Shown here in pieces: positions 1-8,410 of a DNA stretch of 64,000 nucleotides (positions within the stretch are counted from its first letter, which is position 1; each line of letters starts with the position of its first letter). The notes below the pieces were generated by a model. That model worked only from the letters and a program-made list of their open reading frames with translations. It was not told where the DNA came from and made no database searches. The translations under genes were made by a program, and so were the position numbers. Source of the DNA: Selenomonadales bacterium (GTDB taxonomy: Bacteria > Bacillota > Negativicutes > Sporomusales > UBA7701); contig JARKNV010000048.1 in assembly GCA_029976065.1 (NCBI GenBank), positions 1 to 64,000 of the forward strand, in the 5' to 3' direction.

Positions 1-78
1 TGCTTTGATATTGATGACTTGAACACCCATCATTATACAGCAGAAAGGGGTGGCTCTTTGCTTAAGCATCCAATCCCA

Positions 79-100
79 CCCGCATAGCGGGCGGTTTTTT
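79..100 (+). terminator. Rho-independent terminator
   Basis: A CCCGC-ATA-GCGGG hairpin is followed by CGG and a run of six T. It would end a plus-strand transcript entering from outside the window. Confidence 0.6.
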
Positions 101-126
101 GTTCCAGGCGCTGACACGCCTGGAAC
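101..126. repeat. Perfect 10-bp inverted repeat
   Basis: GTTCCAGGCG and CGCCTGGAAC are separated by six bases. It lies directly after the terminator and at the far end of the first promoter element, where a coding sequence would be expected by analogy with the other two copies. Role unknown. Confidence 0.6.
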
Positions 127-140
127 ATGCTAAAGCTATA

Positions 141-270
141 AAATAAGAAAACCGCCCTCCGGCGGTCTTCTTCACGCTACTATCATATCACGCCTTTTCG
201 CCCCGACAGTTCACTAAAAGTCCACAAATCGTTCAAACGAAAACGCTTCTCAAAATTTTCTCCCCGTCTT
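141..270 (-). promoter_or_regulatory. Orphan copy of the three-repeat promoter element
   Basis: On the minus strand this copy carries three direct repeats ending in GAAC, GGAC and GAAC (complements at 231-234, 220-223, 209-212), exactly 11 bp apart. A TATGAT -10 box (complement at 182-187) lies 21 bp further on, and a hairpin (145-172) follows. It is nearly identical to the copies at 2436-2560 and 57660-57775, but no open reading frame follows it within the window, so it looks like a promoter that has lost its gene. Confidence 0.6.
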
Positions 271-272
271 CC

Positions 273-1076
273 TCACTCAACCACCCACGTGCCGTCGACG
301 AGGCGTACTGTTATGCTGTCGAATGGGGTATTGTCTTTGCCTACGGCCTGTATTTCGATATCTCCCCGCGAGGCAGTTATCATATAATCGTTTTGCGATT
401 TCCAGCTTAGCGAGGAATGGGAAATAACGAAGCTTTTCGGGCCGCTCCGGATTGCCCATTCGCCTTTTTCCGTGACGCCAGGCGGACGCGAATATACTTG
501 CCAGCCGCCGTCCGCCAGTTTCCAGGAATATATGGTGACGTATTTATGCTCGGGGCCGTAGCGTTTTTCGACAAGCGGGAGAAGAAGCCCATCCCCGGTC
601 GCGATTATCTCGGCGTACACAAGCTGGCCGATCGCGGTTGTCTGCACCATGGAATGCAGCTTTTCCGCCATGCTCACCTTGTCCCCGGACCGGGTCTGGA
701 CGAAAATGGTCGTCATTGAACCCATGTCGATTTGGTATGGGCGCAATATTATAAGCCGGTGGCGCGTTTCGCCCGCGCCAACCCAGTCGCCGAAAAGAAG
801 CGCGAATTGTCCGTCGCAAAGTATATCTTCCGGCTTGGCCGTCAGGCTTTCTTCCTCCTGCAGAACGGCAAGCAAGGCAGCGTTTATCCTTTCGCCAACG
901 CTATACCTCTCGTTCGGGCGCAGCGAAGAATGGTATCCGCCCAATTCCGTCCGCAGCGCCTCTACCGTTTGAAAATACGAATCACCGGCAAAGGCTGTGC
1001 TTTGGCCTAAACTGCCGAGAAATAATAAGGCACTCAGCAAGATAAACAATAAATAAGACCGGAATTTGGTAAACAC
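273..1076 (-). CDS. Secreted protein of unknown function, paralogue A
   Basis: A 267-residue protein with an N-terminal signal peptide (charged start, hydrophobic core about residues 8-22, cleavage likely after AFA near 30). It is paralogous over its full length to the product of 2561-3346, at roughly half identity by eye, with shared blocks such as ELGGYH, ERINAALL, FGDW, GLLL and a C-terminal WVVE. No catalytic motif is recognised. It lies downstream of the broken wall-hydrolase gene on the same strand and directly upstream of the orphan promoter copy. In a diderm it would be periplasmic. The context is compatible with a protective or partner role for the wall hydrolase, but that is inference. 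Confidence 0.8.
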   Translation of the reverse strand: MFTKFRSYLLFILLSALLFLGSLGQSTAFAGDSYFQTVEALRTELGGYHSSLRPNERYSVGERINAALLAVLQEEESLTAKPEDILCDGQFALLFGDWVGAGETRHRLIILRPYQIDMGSMTTIFVQTRSGDKVSMAEKLHSMVQTTAIGQLVYAEIIATGDGLLLPLVEKRYGPEHKYVTIYSWKLADGGWQVYSRPPGVTEKGEWAIRSGPKSFVISHSSLSWKSQNDYMITASRGDIEIQAVGKDNTPFDSITVRLVDGTWVVE

Positions 1077-1168
1077 GGCATCACATCCTTATGGTATTTC
1101 CGGATGTAATAACAACCATATTTACCAGTTCCATACATAGAGCTAAATTCCTTTAGTCCTCACACTAC

Positions 1169-2402
1169 TCACCACTTGTCCCGTTCCTTGATTCCGAGCA
1201 TCTCTCTTACCTCGGCCGGGGTAAAATAGTCACCTTCGTCCTGCGCTCTGTTAATCAATACCCCAAAATGTAGGTGGGGAGAATCGTTTGCTGTCCCACT
1301 ATAACCGATTACCTGTCCTGGCTTTATTCTGACTTCCTGCCCGTCCCCGTCTGCTTTTTCAACGGCAAGTTTAGACATATGGGTATACCATATATACTTC
1401 GCTTGCCTTCCATCTTTATAGGTGATTGGTGTATCAAGCTTTATAGGTGATTGGTGTATCAAGTTCGATTAGAACACTGTAAGGGGTGTCAATTTGTTCC
1501 CCCTTCGCTGGATCGCGTCTCTGCCATTTGGTATGTCCGGCCTCAGCGTATATTACTTTCCCTCCGGCTGCAGCTAGAACAGGGGTTGCGACTGGAGCGC
1601 TTATATCCAGTCCGCTATCCGAAATATACCCGGCTTCCGTACCGGTTGCTATTGGTCTCTGCAATCCGTAGGGTGACAATGCTCCCGATTCATGAGACGG
1701 TTCCCGCGAAGATTGAAAAGAATCCTGAAGCTTTGTATCAGGCGGCTTCGGCCCTTGATATTTACTCTGGAGTTTCGAATCAAAGAGATATTTCCCACCT
1801 GTGCCAGCACCCTCGTCTCCTCCATTTATCGGTTGAAATCCTTGTCCCCCGTCACTCCCTCCCGCCGTGTAGCTCAGCGGCCTTACCGTCGCTCCCCGGC
1901 TGGGAAAACTCCCGCCGGACCGGTTTCGCCCGAACGGCCCTTGCCCCGGCAGCGCCCATCCTTTAATTTCGAGGCCGCCGTCCATAATCTTCGTAATCTT
2001 CCCTGTCACCGGGTTATACATAGTATCATGCAAATCCGGTTTCATCCCTCTTTTTCCGGGCGGCGCGGGCACGTACGGTCCGGGTTTAAGCTCAGGCATT
2101 TCCTCATCCTCCCCGTTATCCCAGCCGTTCAGATAGAATTCCTGCCCCTTGGGGATCGCACTCTCGTCGTACGGCTGGCCGAACATGCGCAGAATCCGCG
2201 CCTTCAGTCCCGGATCCACCGGCCGGTACACCGTCCGCGTCGGCTGCGCCTGCTGCCACTCAGCCTCCCGCCGCCGGTCCGCCTCCTCCATCTTAGACAG
2301 CTCGTACTCAATGTCGTCGTCATCCATCCCCATCAAGCTGTCCGAATACCCCCTCTCCCGCATCCTCCTTAAGTACTCTTCCTCCCTGGTTCTCGGATTC
2401 AT
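1169..2402 (-). pseudogene. Constant-N-terminus wall hydrolase with M23 peptidase C-terminus, frameshifted
   Basis: One gene split by a 25-bp tandem duplication (1414-1463). The first part runs from ATG 2402 to a stop at 1434, and the rest continues in the next frame to 1169. Removing one 25-bp copy joins them into about 402 residues. The N-terminal ~97 residues (MNPRTREEEYLRRM, MDDDDIEYEL, RILRMFGQPYDESAIP, FYLNGWDNG) are almost identical to the product of 57810-58838. A Pro/Gly-rich linker follows, then an M23 metallopeptidase fold (GLDI, HLHF). The usual first zinc ligand (HxGxD) reads DSGLD, so His is replaced by Asp. There is no signal peptide. It is either a true loss of function, a reversible slip, or an assembly error. 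Confidence 0.75.
1414..1463. repeat. 25-bp perfect tandem duplication inside a gene
   Basis: Positions 1414-1438 and 1439-1463 are identical. Since 25 is not a multiple of three, the duplication shifts the frame of the M23-type gene and creates a stop at 1434. The peptide DTPITYK appears once in each frame. Confidence 0.9.
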
Positions 2403-2435
2403 GGTCACTCTCCCTTTCTTGCCGTTTCGGCGCAT

Positions 2436-2560
2436 AAAATAAGAAGGCCGCCCCTCCGGCGGTCTTCTTCACACTACTATCATATCACACTTTTTCGCCC
2501 CGACAGTTCACTAAAAGTCCACAAATCGTTCAAACGAAAACCGTTCTCAAAAATTTTCCC
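2436..2560 (-). promoter_or_regulatory. Three-repeat promoter and 5' hairpin of the M23-type gene
   Basis: The minus strand shows GAAC, GGAC and GAAC blocks at 2528-2531, 2517-2520 and 2506-2509 (complements), each 11 bp apart, in line with a regulator that binds one face of the helix. The last block occupies the -35 position. A TATGAT -10 box (2479-2484) follows after 21 bp. A hairpin (2441-2469, AAGAAG...CTTCTT arms around CCGCC/GGCGG) begins about three bases after the predicted start of transcription. Response regulators of the OmpR/PhoB family bind direct repeats with this spacing, but no such gene is in the window. Confidence 0.65.
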
Positions 2561-3346
2561 TCACTCCACCACCCACACACCCGCCATCAAACGCAGCCGC
2601 GTGTTGTCGAACGGCATGTCGCCGCTGTCCACCGCCAATATTTCGATATACCCCCGGCAAACGCGGACCTCCAGATCATTCCCCGCATCCCGCCCCACCG
2701 ACGCGTGGCTGACGCTGAAGCTCCCGTCGCCGGTCCTGACCGTCCACTCTCCCTTGGCCTTCACCTGCGGCGGGTTAAAATACTCCAGCCATTTCCCCTT
2801 TTCAAGCTTGCGGGTATTCACGCTCACATACTTACTCCCCGGCCCGTCATGCTTCTCCGCTATCGCCAGCAGCAGCCCGTTCCCCGCGCCGGCCATCGCG
2901 GCATACACGATCTCCCCGTCGGCCCCCGGTGCCAGCGCATAGACAATTTCCGCCTTGCCTGCCCGGTCGCCCCGCCGGCTCTGCGCAAAGACGGCCGCCA
3001 CCTCTCCCGCGCCGGTCTCGCTGGGGCGCAACGTTACGACCCGGTAGCGCCTGTCGCCCGCGCTCGCCCAATCGCCGAAAATCAGCGCGAACCGCCCCTC
3101 GTCGCCGAGGATGCCGCCCGGGTCCGCCGCCAGGCTCTCCTCCTCCCGCAATATATCGAGCAAAGCCGCGTTTATCCTTTTCCCGGCCGCGGACCTTTCT
3201 TCCGGCTGCAGCCCGGCATGATATCCACCCAATTCCGCCCTGAACGCTTCGACCTTTTCGGAAAAGGAATCTCCGGCCCAAGCCGTCTGGGCCATAAGCA
3301 GCACGCCGACGATCGCCGGCACGGCCGCCCGCATCCTCACCTTCAT
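2561..3346 (-). CDS. Secreted protein of unknown function, paralogue B
   Basis: A 261-residue protein, with ATG at 3346 chosen because a signal peptide (MKVRMRAAVPAIVGVLL, cleavage near AWA) begins there; a longer frame upstream has no such start. It is a full-length paralogue of the 273-1076 product. The conserved blocks are GDSF, ELGGYH, RINAALL, EEESL, FGDW, KYVSV, KGEW and WVVE. It is followed after 125 bp by the three-repeat promoter and the M23-type gene, all on the minus strand, so each secreted paralogue precedes one promoter copy. This suggests tandem duplication of a [secreted protein - promoter - hydrolase] unit. Function unknown. Confidence 0.8.
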   Translation of the reverse strand: MKVRMRAAVPAIVGVLLMAQTAWAGDSFSEKVEAFRAELGGYHAGLQPEERSAAGKRINAALLDILREEESLAADPGGILGDEGRFALIFGDWASAGDRRYRVVTLRPSETGAGEVAAVFAQSRRGDRAGKAEIVYALAPGADGEIVYAAMAGAGNGLLLAIAEKHDGPGSKYVSVNTRKLEKGKWLEYFNPPQVKAKGEWTVRTGDGSFSVSHASVGRDAGNDLEVRVCRGYIEILAVDSGDMPFDNTRLRLMAGVWVVE

Positions 3347-3576
3347 CCCCGCACCCCTGCCTTCCGCCCATAATCCCGCGAAGAAACAACCGGCCCCTAC
3401 ATCGACGCCCCGAAAAACCAATTGGCGCGCAGCCATCTCCCGTTTACGCCCGCCGCATGCCGGTCCCCCACCTTCATTCCCTCCGCCGTTCCTCATCGCT
3501 ACCGCATATATTATACATCGGCGGAAATTTCCCTTTATCCCCAAGACCGCGCCCTTTTCCCCCGCCCCCCGTTCCC

Positions 3577-3900
3577 TAGCCCACATTTACGTCTACGCCA
3601 ACGTCGACGCCATGCGGCAACAGCTCGTCCGGATCAACGACTTCATCCACGGCAGCCCCGAAACGGCAACAAGGAATTCACAGCCGTCGAACTGCCCGCC
3701 AAAACGCTTGAAGACAACGGCTTCAAGGTTGAAACCGGCGTCGCCGGCCTCAAAACCGCCTTCGTCGCCGCCTACGCCAACAAACCGGCGGCCCCGTAAT
3801 CGGCTTCCTCTGCGAATACGACGCCTCGACAAACTCGGCCACGGCTGCAGTCACAACCTCATCGCCTCCGCCGTTGCCGGCATCGCCCTCGCCGGCAACG
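3577..3900 (+). pseudogene. Remnant of an M20 amidohydrolase (AbgB-like)
   Basis: Three frames in succession encode pieces of one M20 peptidase: IYVYANVDAMRQQLVRIND, then NKEFTAVEL...LEDNGFKVETGVAGLKTAF, then VIGFLCEYDA, then KLGHGCSHNLIASAVAGIAL. At least three frameshifts join them, the metal-binding HGCGHN is HGCSHN, and the C-terminal two thirds are missing. No start is usable. The family hydrolyses N-acyl or aminobenzoyl-glutamate bonds; intact relatives occur at 10905 and 60634. Confidence 0.75.
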
Positions 3901-3996
3901 GCGGCCCTGCCTGCATCGGAGCATCCTCCGCATTCATTCTTTTCGCTGGCTTCTTTACGTGAATCACATTATAATTATTCTGAGGTGTTGATGCAA

Positions 3997-4620
3997 ATGA
4001 AAGGTCACGTCGAAGCGCCGATATACGCACAGATTGCACTGGACATAGCCGCCTGTATCGCCAAAGGGGAACTGCGTGAAGGAACGAAGATATTGGGGCG
4101 CTCGATGTTGGCCAGCCTGTACAACGTTTCCCCCGAGACCATCCGGAGAGCGTTGCGGCTCCTGGAAGACATGGAAATAGTTGATGTCATCGCCGGCAGC
4201 GGGGTAATTATCCAGTCCCGCCTAAAAGCCCTTGAATATATAGACAAGTATAGCACCGGGAAAGACTTGCGCGATCTCAAGGCCGACATATACGAGCTGC
4301 TCAAAGAAAGAGAGCAGATGAACCAAAAAATATCGGAAAAAATCGAGTACATGTTTGACCTCAGCGAACGCCTCAGGCATACCAACCCCATCAATATAAT
4401 GGAATTCGAAATTCCCTTGAAATCACCCCTAATCGGCAAAATGATTTCGGAAGTGCAGTTCTGGCAGAAAACAGGCGCAACAATCGTCGGCATAAAGCGC
4501 GAAGGGAAGCTCATCCTCTCGCCTGGCCCTTACGCCTGTTTCATGCCGTTGGATATAATACTGGTCATCGGCGATACCGGCATACTCAAGCGGGTCGAAA
4601 GAATAATAGACGAAGGTTGA
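3997..4620 (+). CDS. BusR-like osmoregulator (GntR HTH plus RCK_C)
   Basis: A 207-residue regulator. Residues 1-72 form a GntR-type winged helix (MLASLYNVSPETIRRALRLL), about 85-125 is charged and coiled-coil-like, and 130-205 matches an RCK_C (TrkA-C) domain (PLIGKMISEVQFWQKTGATI...GDTGILKRV). This order is that of BusR, which in lactococci and streptococci represses a betaine importer and is controlled by c-di-AMP. Here it sits just before the opuC-type operon, whose promoter carries a matching inverted repeat. ATG 3997 is preferred to 3991 because GAGGTG is nine bases upstream. c-di-AMP binding is inferred from the family. Confidence 0.85.
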   Translation: MKGHVEAPIYAQIALDIAACIAKGELREGTKILGRSMLASLYNVSPETIRRALRLLEDMEIVDVIAGSGVIIQSRLKALEYIDKYSTGKDLRDLKADIYELLKEREQMNQKISEKIEYMFDLSERLRHTNPINIMEFEIPLKSPLIGKMISEVQFWQKTGATIVGIKREGKLILSPGPYACFMPLDIILVIGDTGILKRVERIIDEG

Positions 4621-4628
4621 ACCGGCCA

Positions 4629-4654
4629 AACCGCCTTTAGGCGGTTATTTTTTT
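4629..4654 (+). terminator. Terminator after busR-like gene
   Basis: AACCGCC-TTTA-GGCGGTT is followed by a run of T. It separates the regulator from the opu operon, which has its own promoter. Confidence 0.85.
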
Positions 4655-4719
4655 GGAAAAAACTCGTTCGCCGGAATGTCCTTGCCTGGGCAAGCATAAG
4701 GTTGGATAGAGATATAAAT

Positions 4720-4767
4720 TTGACAACCCGACAACCCAAAACCTATAATAGAGTTGTCAGTTGTCGG
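4720..4767 (+). promoter_or_regulatory. opu promoter with double inverted operator
   Basis: TTGACA (4720-4725) and TATAAT (4744-4749) are both consensus, with an 18-bp spacer. GACAAC occurs at 4722 and 4730, and its complement GTTGTC at 4753 and 4760, so two half-sites on each side bracket the -10 box. TGACAAC/GTTGTCA and CCGACAAC/GTTGTCGG are perfect pairs. Binding there would block RNA polymerase, as expected of a repressor such as the adjacent BusR-like protein. Confidence 0.8.
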
Positions 4768-4837
4768 AATGAACCATTTTCTACCTGGTCGCGCGCTTTG
4801 AGAGACGAGGATTCAATAGAACTAAAGGGGGGATGGG

Positions 4838-5959
4838 ATGATTCGTTTTGAGGGAGTATCCAAGGCATATTCAAACGGACAAAAAGTGCTGCATGAGTTA
4901 AACATGCACATCAACGAAGGGGAAATCATTGTCCTCATCGGTCCCAGCGGCTGCGGAAAAACCACGACGCTGAAAATGATCAACCGCCTTATCGAGCCCA
5001 CCCACGGCAAGATATACATCCAGGGCAGGGACATCGGCCAGGAAAACCCGGTCAGCCTCCGGCGCGACATCGGCTATGTAATCCAGCATATAGGCCTGAT
5101 GCCGCACATGACGATCAGAGACAATGTCGCGCTGGTGCCGAAGCTGAAAAAATGGCCCGCAGAAAAATATCTTAAACGGGTAGCCGAGCTTATGCACATG
5201 GTCAACCTGGACCCCGATATCTACGGGAGCCGCTATCCGGCCGAGCTGAGCGGCGGCCAGCAGCAACGGATCGGAGTAATCCGGGCCATGGCGGCCGACC
5301 CGCCGATCATCCTGATGGATGAGCCCTTCAGCGCGCTCGATCCGATCAGCCGCGAGCAGTTGCAGGATGAACTCGTGCAACTGCAAGAGAAAATCAATAA
5401 AACGATCATATTCGTCACGCATGATATTGATGAAGCAATTAAAATAGCCAACCGTATCTGCATAATGAATCAAGGGCGGATTGTCCAACTCGACACGCCG
5501 GAGCACATTCTCCGCCACCCGGCCGACGAATTCGTGCGAAACTTCATCGGCGAAAACCGTTTAAACCTCCGAGAAACATATCCTACTGTCGCGGAGGTGA
5601 TGGTTAAGCCGGTCGCGTCGCGTCCTTCCAGGGGACTGGCAGAAGCCATCATGCTGATGCGCAGGCATAAAGTCGACACGCTGCTCGTCGTCGATGCGGA
5701 CAGCAAGCTGCTGGGAAAAACATCGGTCTGGGATATCCAGAGTCATTACCAGGAAGAATCGATGACGCTGCAGGACGTGCTGCAGGAGGTGCCGCCGGCC
5801 ATAGAAGTGACCCAACCGCTTGCCGATGCAGTTAATCTTATCAGCAAACACTGCATAGCGTATCTGCCGGTTATCGATGAAGAGCGGCGGCTGCTTGGCG
5901 TAATCACCCGCGCCAGCCTTGTGGATGTCATGGCCGAACATTTAAGCGGCGACCTGTAA
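4838..5959 (+). CDS. opuCA: Osmoprotectant ABC transporter ATPase with CBS domains
   Basis: A 373-residue ATPase that powers uptake of glycine betaine, choline or carnitine at the inner face of the membrane. Walker A GPSGCGKT (35-42), signature LSGGQ (137-141), Walker B ILMDEP (158-163) and the H-loop His195 are intact. Residues about 250-370 form two CBS domains, which in OpuA/OpuC sense ionic strength or bind c-di-AMP. It starts at ATG 4838 behind a G-rich ribosome site and is first in a three-gene operon. The exact substrate cannot be read from the sequence. Confidence 0.93.
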   Translation: MIRFEGVSKAYSNGQKVLHELNMHINEGEIIVLIGPSGCGKTTTLKMINRLIEPTHGKIYIQGRDIGQENPVSLRRDIGYVIQHIGLMPHMTIRDNVALVPKLKKWPAEKYLKRVAELMHMVNLDPDIYGSRYPAELSGGQQQRIGVIRAMAADPPIILMDEPFSALDPISREQLQDELVQLQEKINKTIIFVTHDIDEAIKIANRICIMNQGRIVQLDTPEHILRHPADEFVRNFIGENRLNLRETYPTVAEVMVKPVASRPSRGLAEAIMLMRRHKVDTLLVVDADSKLLGKTSVWDIQSHYQEESMTLQDVLQEVPPAIEVTQPLADAVNLISKHCIAYLPVIDEERRLLGVITRASLVDVMAEHLSGDL

Positions 5960-5979
5960 ACACAGCGGGGAAAAAGGAG

Positions 5980-6627
5980 GTGGCTATTATCGCAGAATTG
6001 CTGGCAATCATGCAAAACCGCTGGGAAGACATCCTGCTTGCGACGATACAGCACATCGAATTGACGATTATCTCCCTGTTTTTCGCCAATTTGATCGCCG
6101 TACCGCTGGGAATTCTCCTGACGCGTTACCGGCGGTGGGCCGAGCCGGTCATCGGCGTGACCGCGGTGTTTCAGACCATACCTAGCCTGGCGCTGCTCGG
6201 CTTCATGATACCGCTCATGGGAATCGGCGAAGCCCCCGCCATTGTGGCCTTGACCATATACGGCCTGCTGCCGGTCTTGCGCAACACCTATACCGGCATT
6301 GTGGGCGTCACCCCGGCGGTTGTCGAAGCCGGGATAGGCATGGGGATGACGTCCCGGCAGGTCCTGTTCATGGTTGAATTGCCGATGGCCCTGCCTGTGA
6401 TAATGGCGGGAATACGCACGGCGACCGTCCTGCTGATAGGGGTCGCGACCCTGGCGGCGCTAATAGGCGCGGGAGGGTTGGGCGATCTTATTTTCCGGGG
6501 CATTTCCATGGCCAATTCCGAACTGATTCTGGCCGGCGCCCTGCCCGCCGCGTTGCTGGCGTTGATCTTTGACTATGTGCTGAAAAGGGTCGAACTGTTA
6601 GCTCAGCCCAAAGGCCTGCAAAGATAA
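5980..6627 (+). CDS. opuCB: Osmoprotectant ABC transporter permease
   Basis: A permease of about 210-215 residues with five to six membrane segments and the family's EAA-like loop (GIGMGMTSRQVLFMVELPMALP). It carries osmolytes across the membrane with OpuCA. The start is uncertain: the frame opens with GTG 5980, which lies inside the AAGGAGG ribosome site itself, so translation more likely begins at ATT 5986 or TTG 5998. OpuC systems often have two permeases; only one is present, so a homodimer is likely. It lies 20 bp after opuCA and 15 bp before the binding protein. Confidence 0.9.
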   Translation: MAIIAELLAIMQNRWEDILLATIQHIELTIISLFFANLIAVPLGILLTRYRRWAEPVIGVTAVFQTIPSLALLGFMIPLMGIGEAPAIVALTIYGLLPVLRNTYTGIVGVTPAVVEAGIGMGMTSRQVLFMVELPMALPVIMAGIRTATVLLIGVATLAALIGAGGLGDLIFRGISMANSELILAGALPAALLALIFDYVLKRVELLAQPKGLQR

Positions 6628-6642
6628 TCGAGGAGGGATTTC

Positions 6643-7536
6643 ATGAAAAAGGGTTCCTGGTTGCTATTGGTGATATTCCTGGCGGTCGCCGTCGCCGGCT
6701 GCTCGTTGGGCGGCGAAAAAAGCGAACGCATCGTAATCGGCGGCAAGAACTTCACCGAACAAGATATTCTGGTCTATTTGATGAAATACATCATCGAAGA
6801 CAAGACAAACCTCAAAGTGGAAACGAAACCGTTCTTGGGAGGCACCAGCGTCGTAGCGCAAGCGCTGGATCGCGGCGACATCCAGATATACGCGGAATAC
6901 ACGGGAACGGCCCTTATCAACCTGCTCCAGCAACCGCTTATTAATGATCCCCAAAAGGCTTATGAAAAAGTCAAGCAAATTTATAAGGAGCAAAAACGGA
7001 TTACCTGGTTGCAGCCGTTCGGCTTCAACAATACGTATACCCTGACAATGCGGGCCGACAAGGCGGCGGAACTGGGGATAGAAAAATTCAGCGACCTGGT
7101 CGCAAAAGGTCCCGACCTGGTGCTCGGATGCACGCAAGAATTCCTGGAGCGCCCGGATGGGTACAAAGGACTGCAAAAAGTTTACGGGATGAACTTCAAA
7201 AGCGTAAACGGTATGGATCCAGGGTTGACCTATGCCGCCGCGCGCGACGGAAAAGTGGATGTCATCGACGGCTTCGCGACGGACGGACGCATCCCCGCCT
7301 TTAATTTGAAGGTGCTGAAAGATGACAAGCAGTTCTTCCCGCCTTACTACGCCGCACCGATAGTACGCGAGGAAGTGCTCAACAAACATCCGCAAATCGC
7401 CGACGCGCTGAACCTGCTGGCCGGAAAACTCGACGACAAGGAGATGGCCGCTCTGAATGCGCAGGTTGACTTGGAAAAGAAGGACGCCAAAGATGTCGCG
7501 AAACAGTGGCTAAAATCGCAGGGCTTGATTAAATAA
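6643..7536 (+). CDS. opuCC: Osmoprotectant-binding lipoprotein
   Basis: A 297-residue substrate-binding lipoprotein of the glycine betaine/choline type. The lipobox VAGC places the lipid-bearing Cys at residue 20. The mature part opens with the family motif IVIGGKNFTEQDIL and includes GGTSVVAQAL and YAEYTG, both near the ligand pocket. It ends the opu operon, giving ATPase, one permease and binding protein. GAGGAGG precedes ATG 6643. Confidence 0.93.
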   Translation: MKKGSWLLLVIFLAVAVAGCSLGGEKSERIVIGGKNFTEQDILVYLMKYIIEDKTNLKVETKPFLGGTSVVAQALDRGDIQIYAEYTGTALINLLQQPLINDPQKAYEKVKQIYKEQKRITWLQPFGFNNTYTLTMRADKAAELGIEKFSDLVAKGPDLVLGCTQEFLERPDGYKGLQKVYGMNFKSVNGMDPGLTYAAARDGKVDVIDGFATDGRIPAFNLKVLKDDKQFFPPYYAAPIVREEVLNKHPQIADALNLLAGKLDDKEMAALNAQVDLEKKDAKDVAKQWLKSQGLIK

Positions 7537-7553
7537 CCTTGGTATATTACCGT

Positions 7554-7601
7554 CGACCATGGCCTCACCCACATATTCCTGACAGGGCGAGGCCATGGTC
7601 G
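7554..7601. repeat. 13-bp inverted repeat after opu operon
   Basis: CGACCATGGCCTC and GAGGCCATGGTCG are perfect complements around a 22-base loop. There is no T run, so it may be an RNA-stabilising hairpin or a protein site rather than a classic terminator. It lies between convergent genes. Confidence 0.7.
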
Positions 7602-7627
7602 CCTTGCATTCCCTCGCTTCTATTCAA

Positions 7628-8410
7628 CTACCGCTTTTTCAAGTATTCAAATGCAGTTGTTCCATAGATGCTTTTAAAATGTCTGTTCAAATGGGTTAAA
7701 TCAACAAAGCCACAATCAGATACTGCCGAATAAATATCCCTGCTTTTTTCTATTAATCGCTTCGCAAGTGATATTTTGCAGTTTAAATAGTATTGATAGG
7801 GGGAAAGTCCCGTACCGGCCTTAAAAACCCTTATAAACTTATATTTGGACATGCCGAATTCCTCACATATATCATCTAGCCTCAACACAGCTTCTAGATT
7901 GCCATGAATCATTTCCTTGGCTCTTTTGATCAGCACATCATCTTTTTTGTGAGCCGTATTTAAAGCCACGTTGCCAAAATTATTAGCAAATGCTACAAGC
8001 AATTCATCGCAAAACGATTGATCTGCAGCGTTTATTACGGCATTGGCCAAGCTTCTAATGCTCCGCTCAAGTCTGCAGTTATATACGACGGGGGAAGAAA
8101 ACCGGACTCCTTCCTTTTTTTCGAGTAACTCCCAAAATACTTCAGGCTCAATATACAGCATCACATATTTAAGCCCTGTCTTATCGTACGCCATGCCATC
8201 ATGCACTTGTTCGGGACTAAACAGCATAACTCCATGCGGGTAAGATAATTCCATACTCCCATCAATATAAAATCGCTGAACCCCGGATAACGTTACGCCA
8301 AAAGCATATTCTTCATGACAATGCTTTTTATAAGCAAAATCAGTAAAGCTCGCGGATAAGACATTAATACCTGCCCATTTTTTATAGATGAACTCCTCCG
8401 TAACAATCAC
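7628..8410 (-). CDS. AraC-family transcriptional regulator
   Basis: A 260-residue regulator. The N-terminal half is a cupin-like sensor domain (HCHEEYAFGVTLSGVQRF), and residues about 160-260 hold the double helix-turn-helix (LDDICEEFGMSKYKFIRVFK, then DLTHLNRHFKSIYGTT). It starts with GTG 8410, whose last two bases overlap the stop of the upstream lysE-type gene (GTGA), so the two are translationally coupled. Similar AraC/LysE pairs regulate amino-acid export; here the ligand is unknown. Confidence 0.88.
   Translation of the reverse strand: MIVTEEFIYKKWAGINVLSASFTDFAYKKHCHEEYAFGVTLSGVQRFYIDGSMELSYPHGVMLFSPEQVHDGMAYDKTGLKYVMLYIEPEVFWELLEKKEGVRFSSPVVYNCRLERSIRSLANAVINAADQSFCDELLVAFANNFGNVALNTAHKKDDVLIKRAKEMIHGNLEAVLRLDDICEEFGMSKYKFIRVFKAGTGLSPYQYYLNCKISLAKRLIEKSRDIYSAVSDCGFVDLTHLNRHFKSIYGTTAFEYLKKR

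Noticed and set aside
1169-2402. Two separate genes instead of one broken gene
   Set aside because: The shared DTPITYK peptide at the break, the exact 25-bp duplication, and completion of one M23 domain across the junction all support a single original gene.
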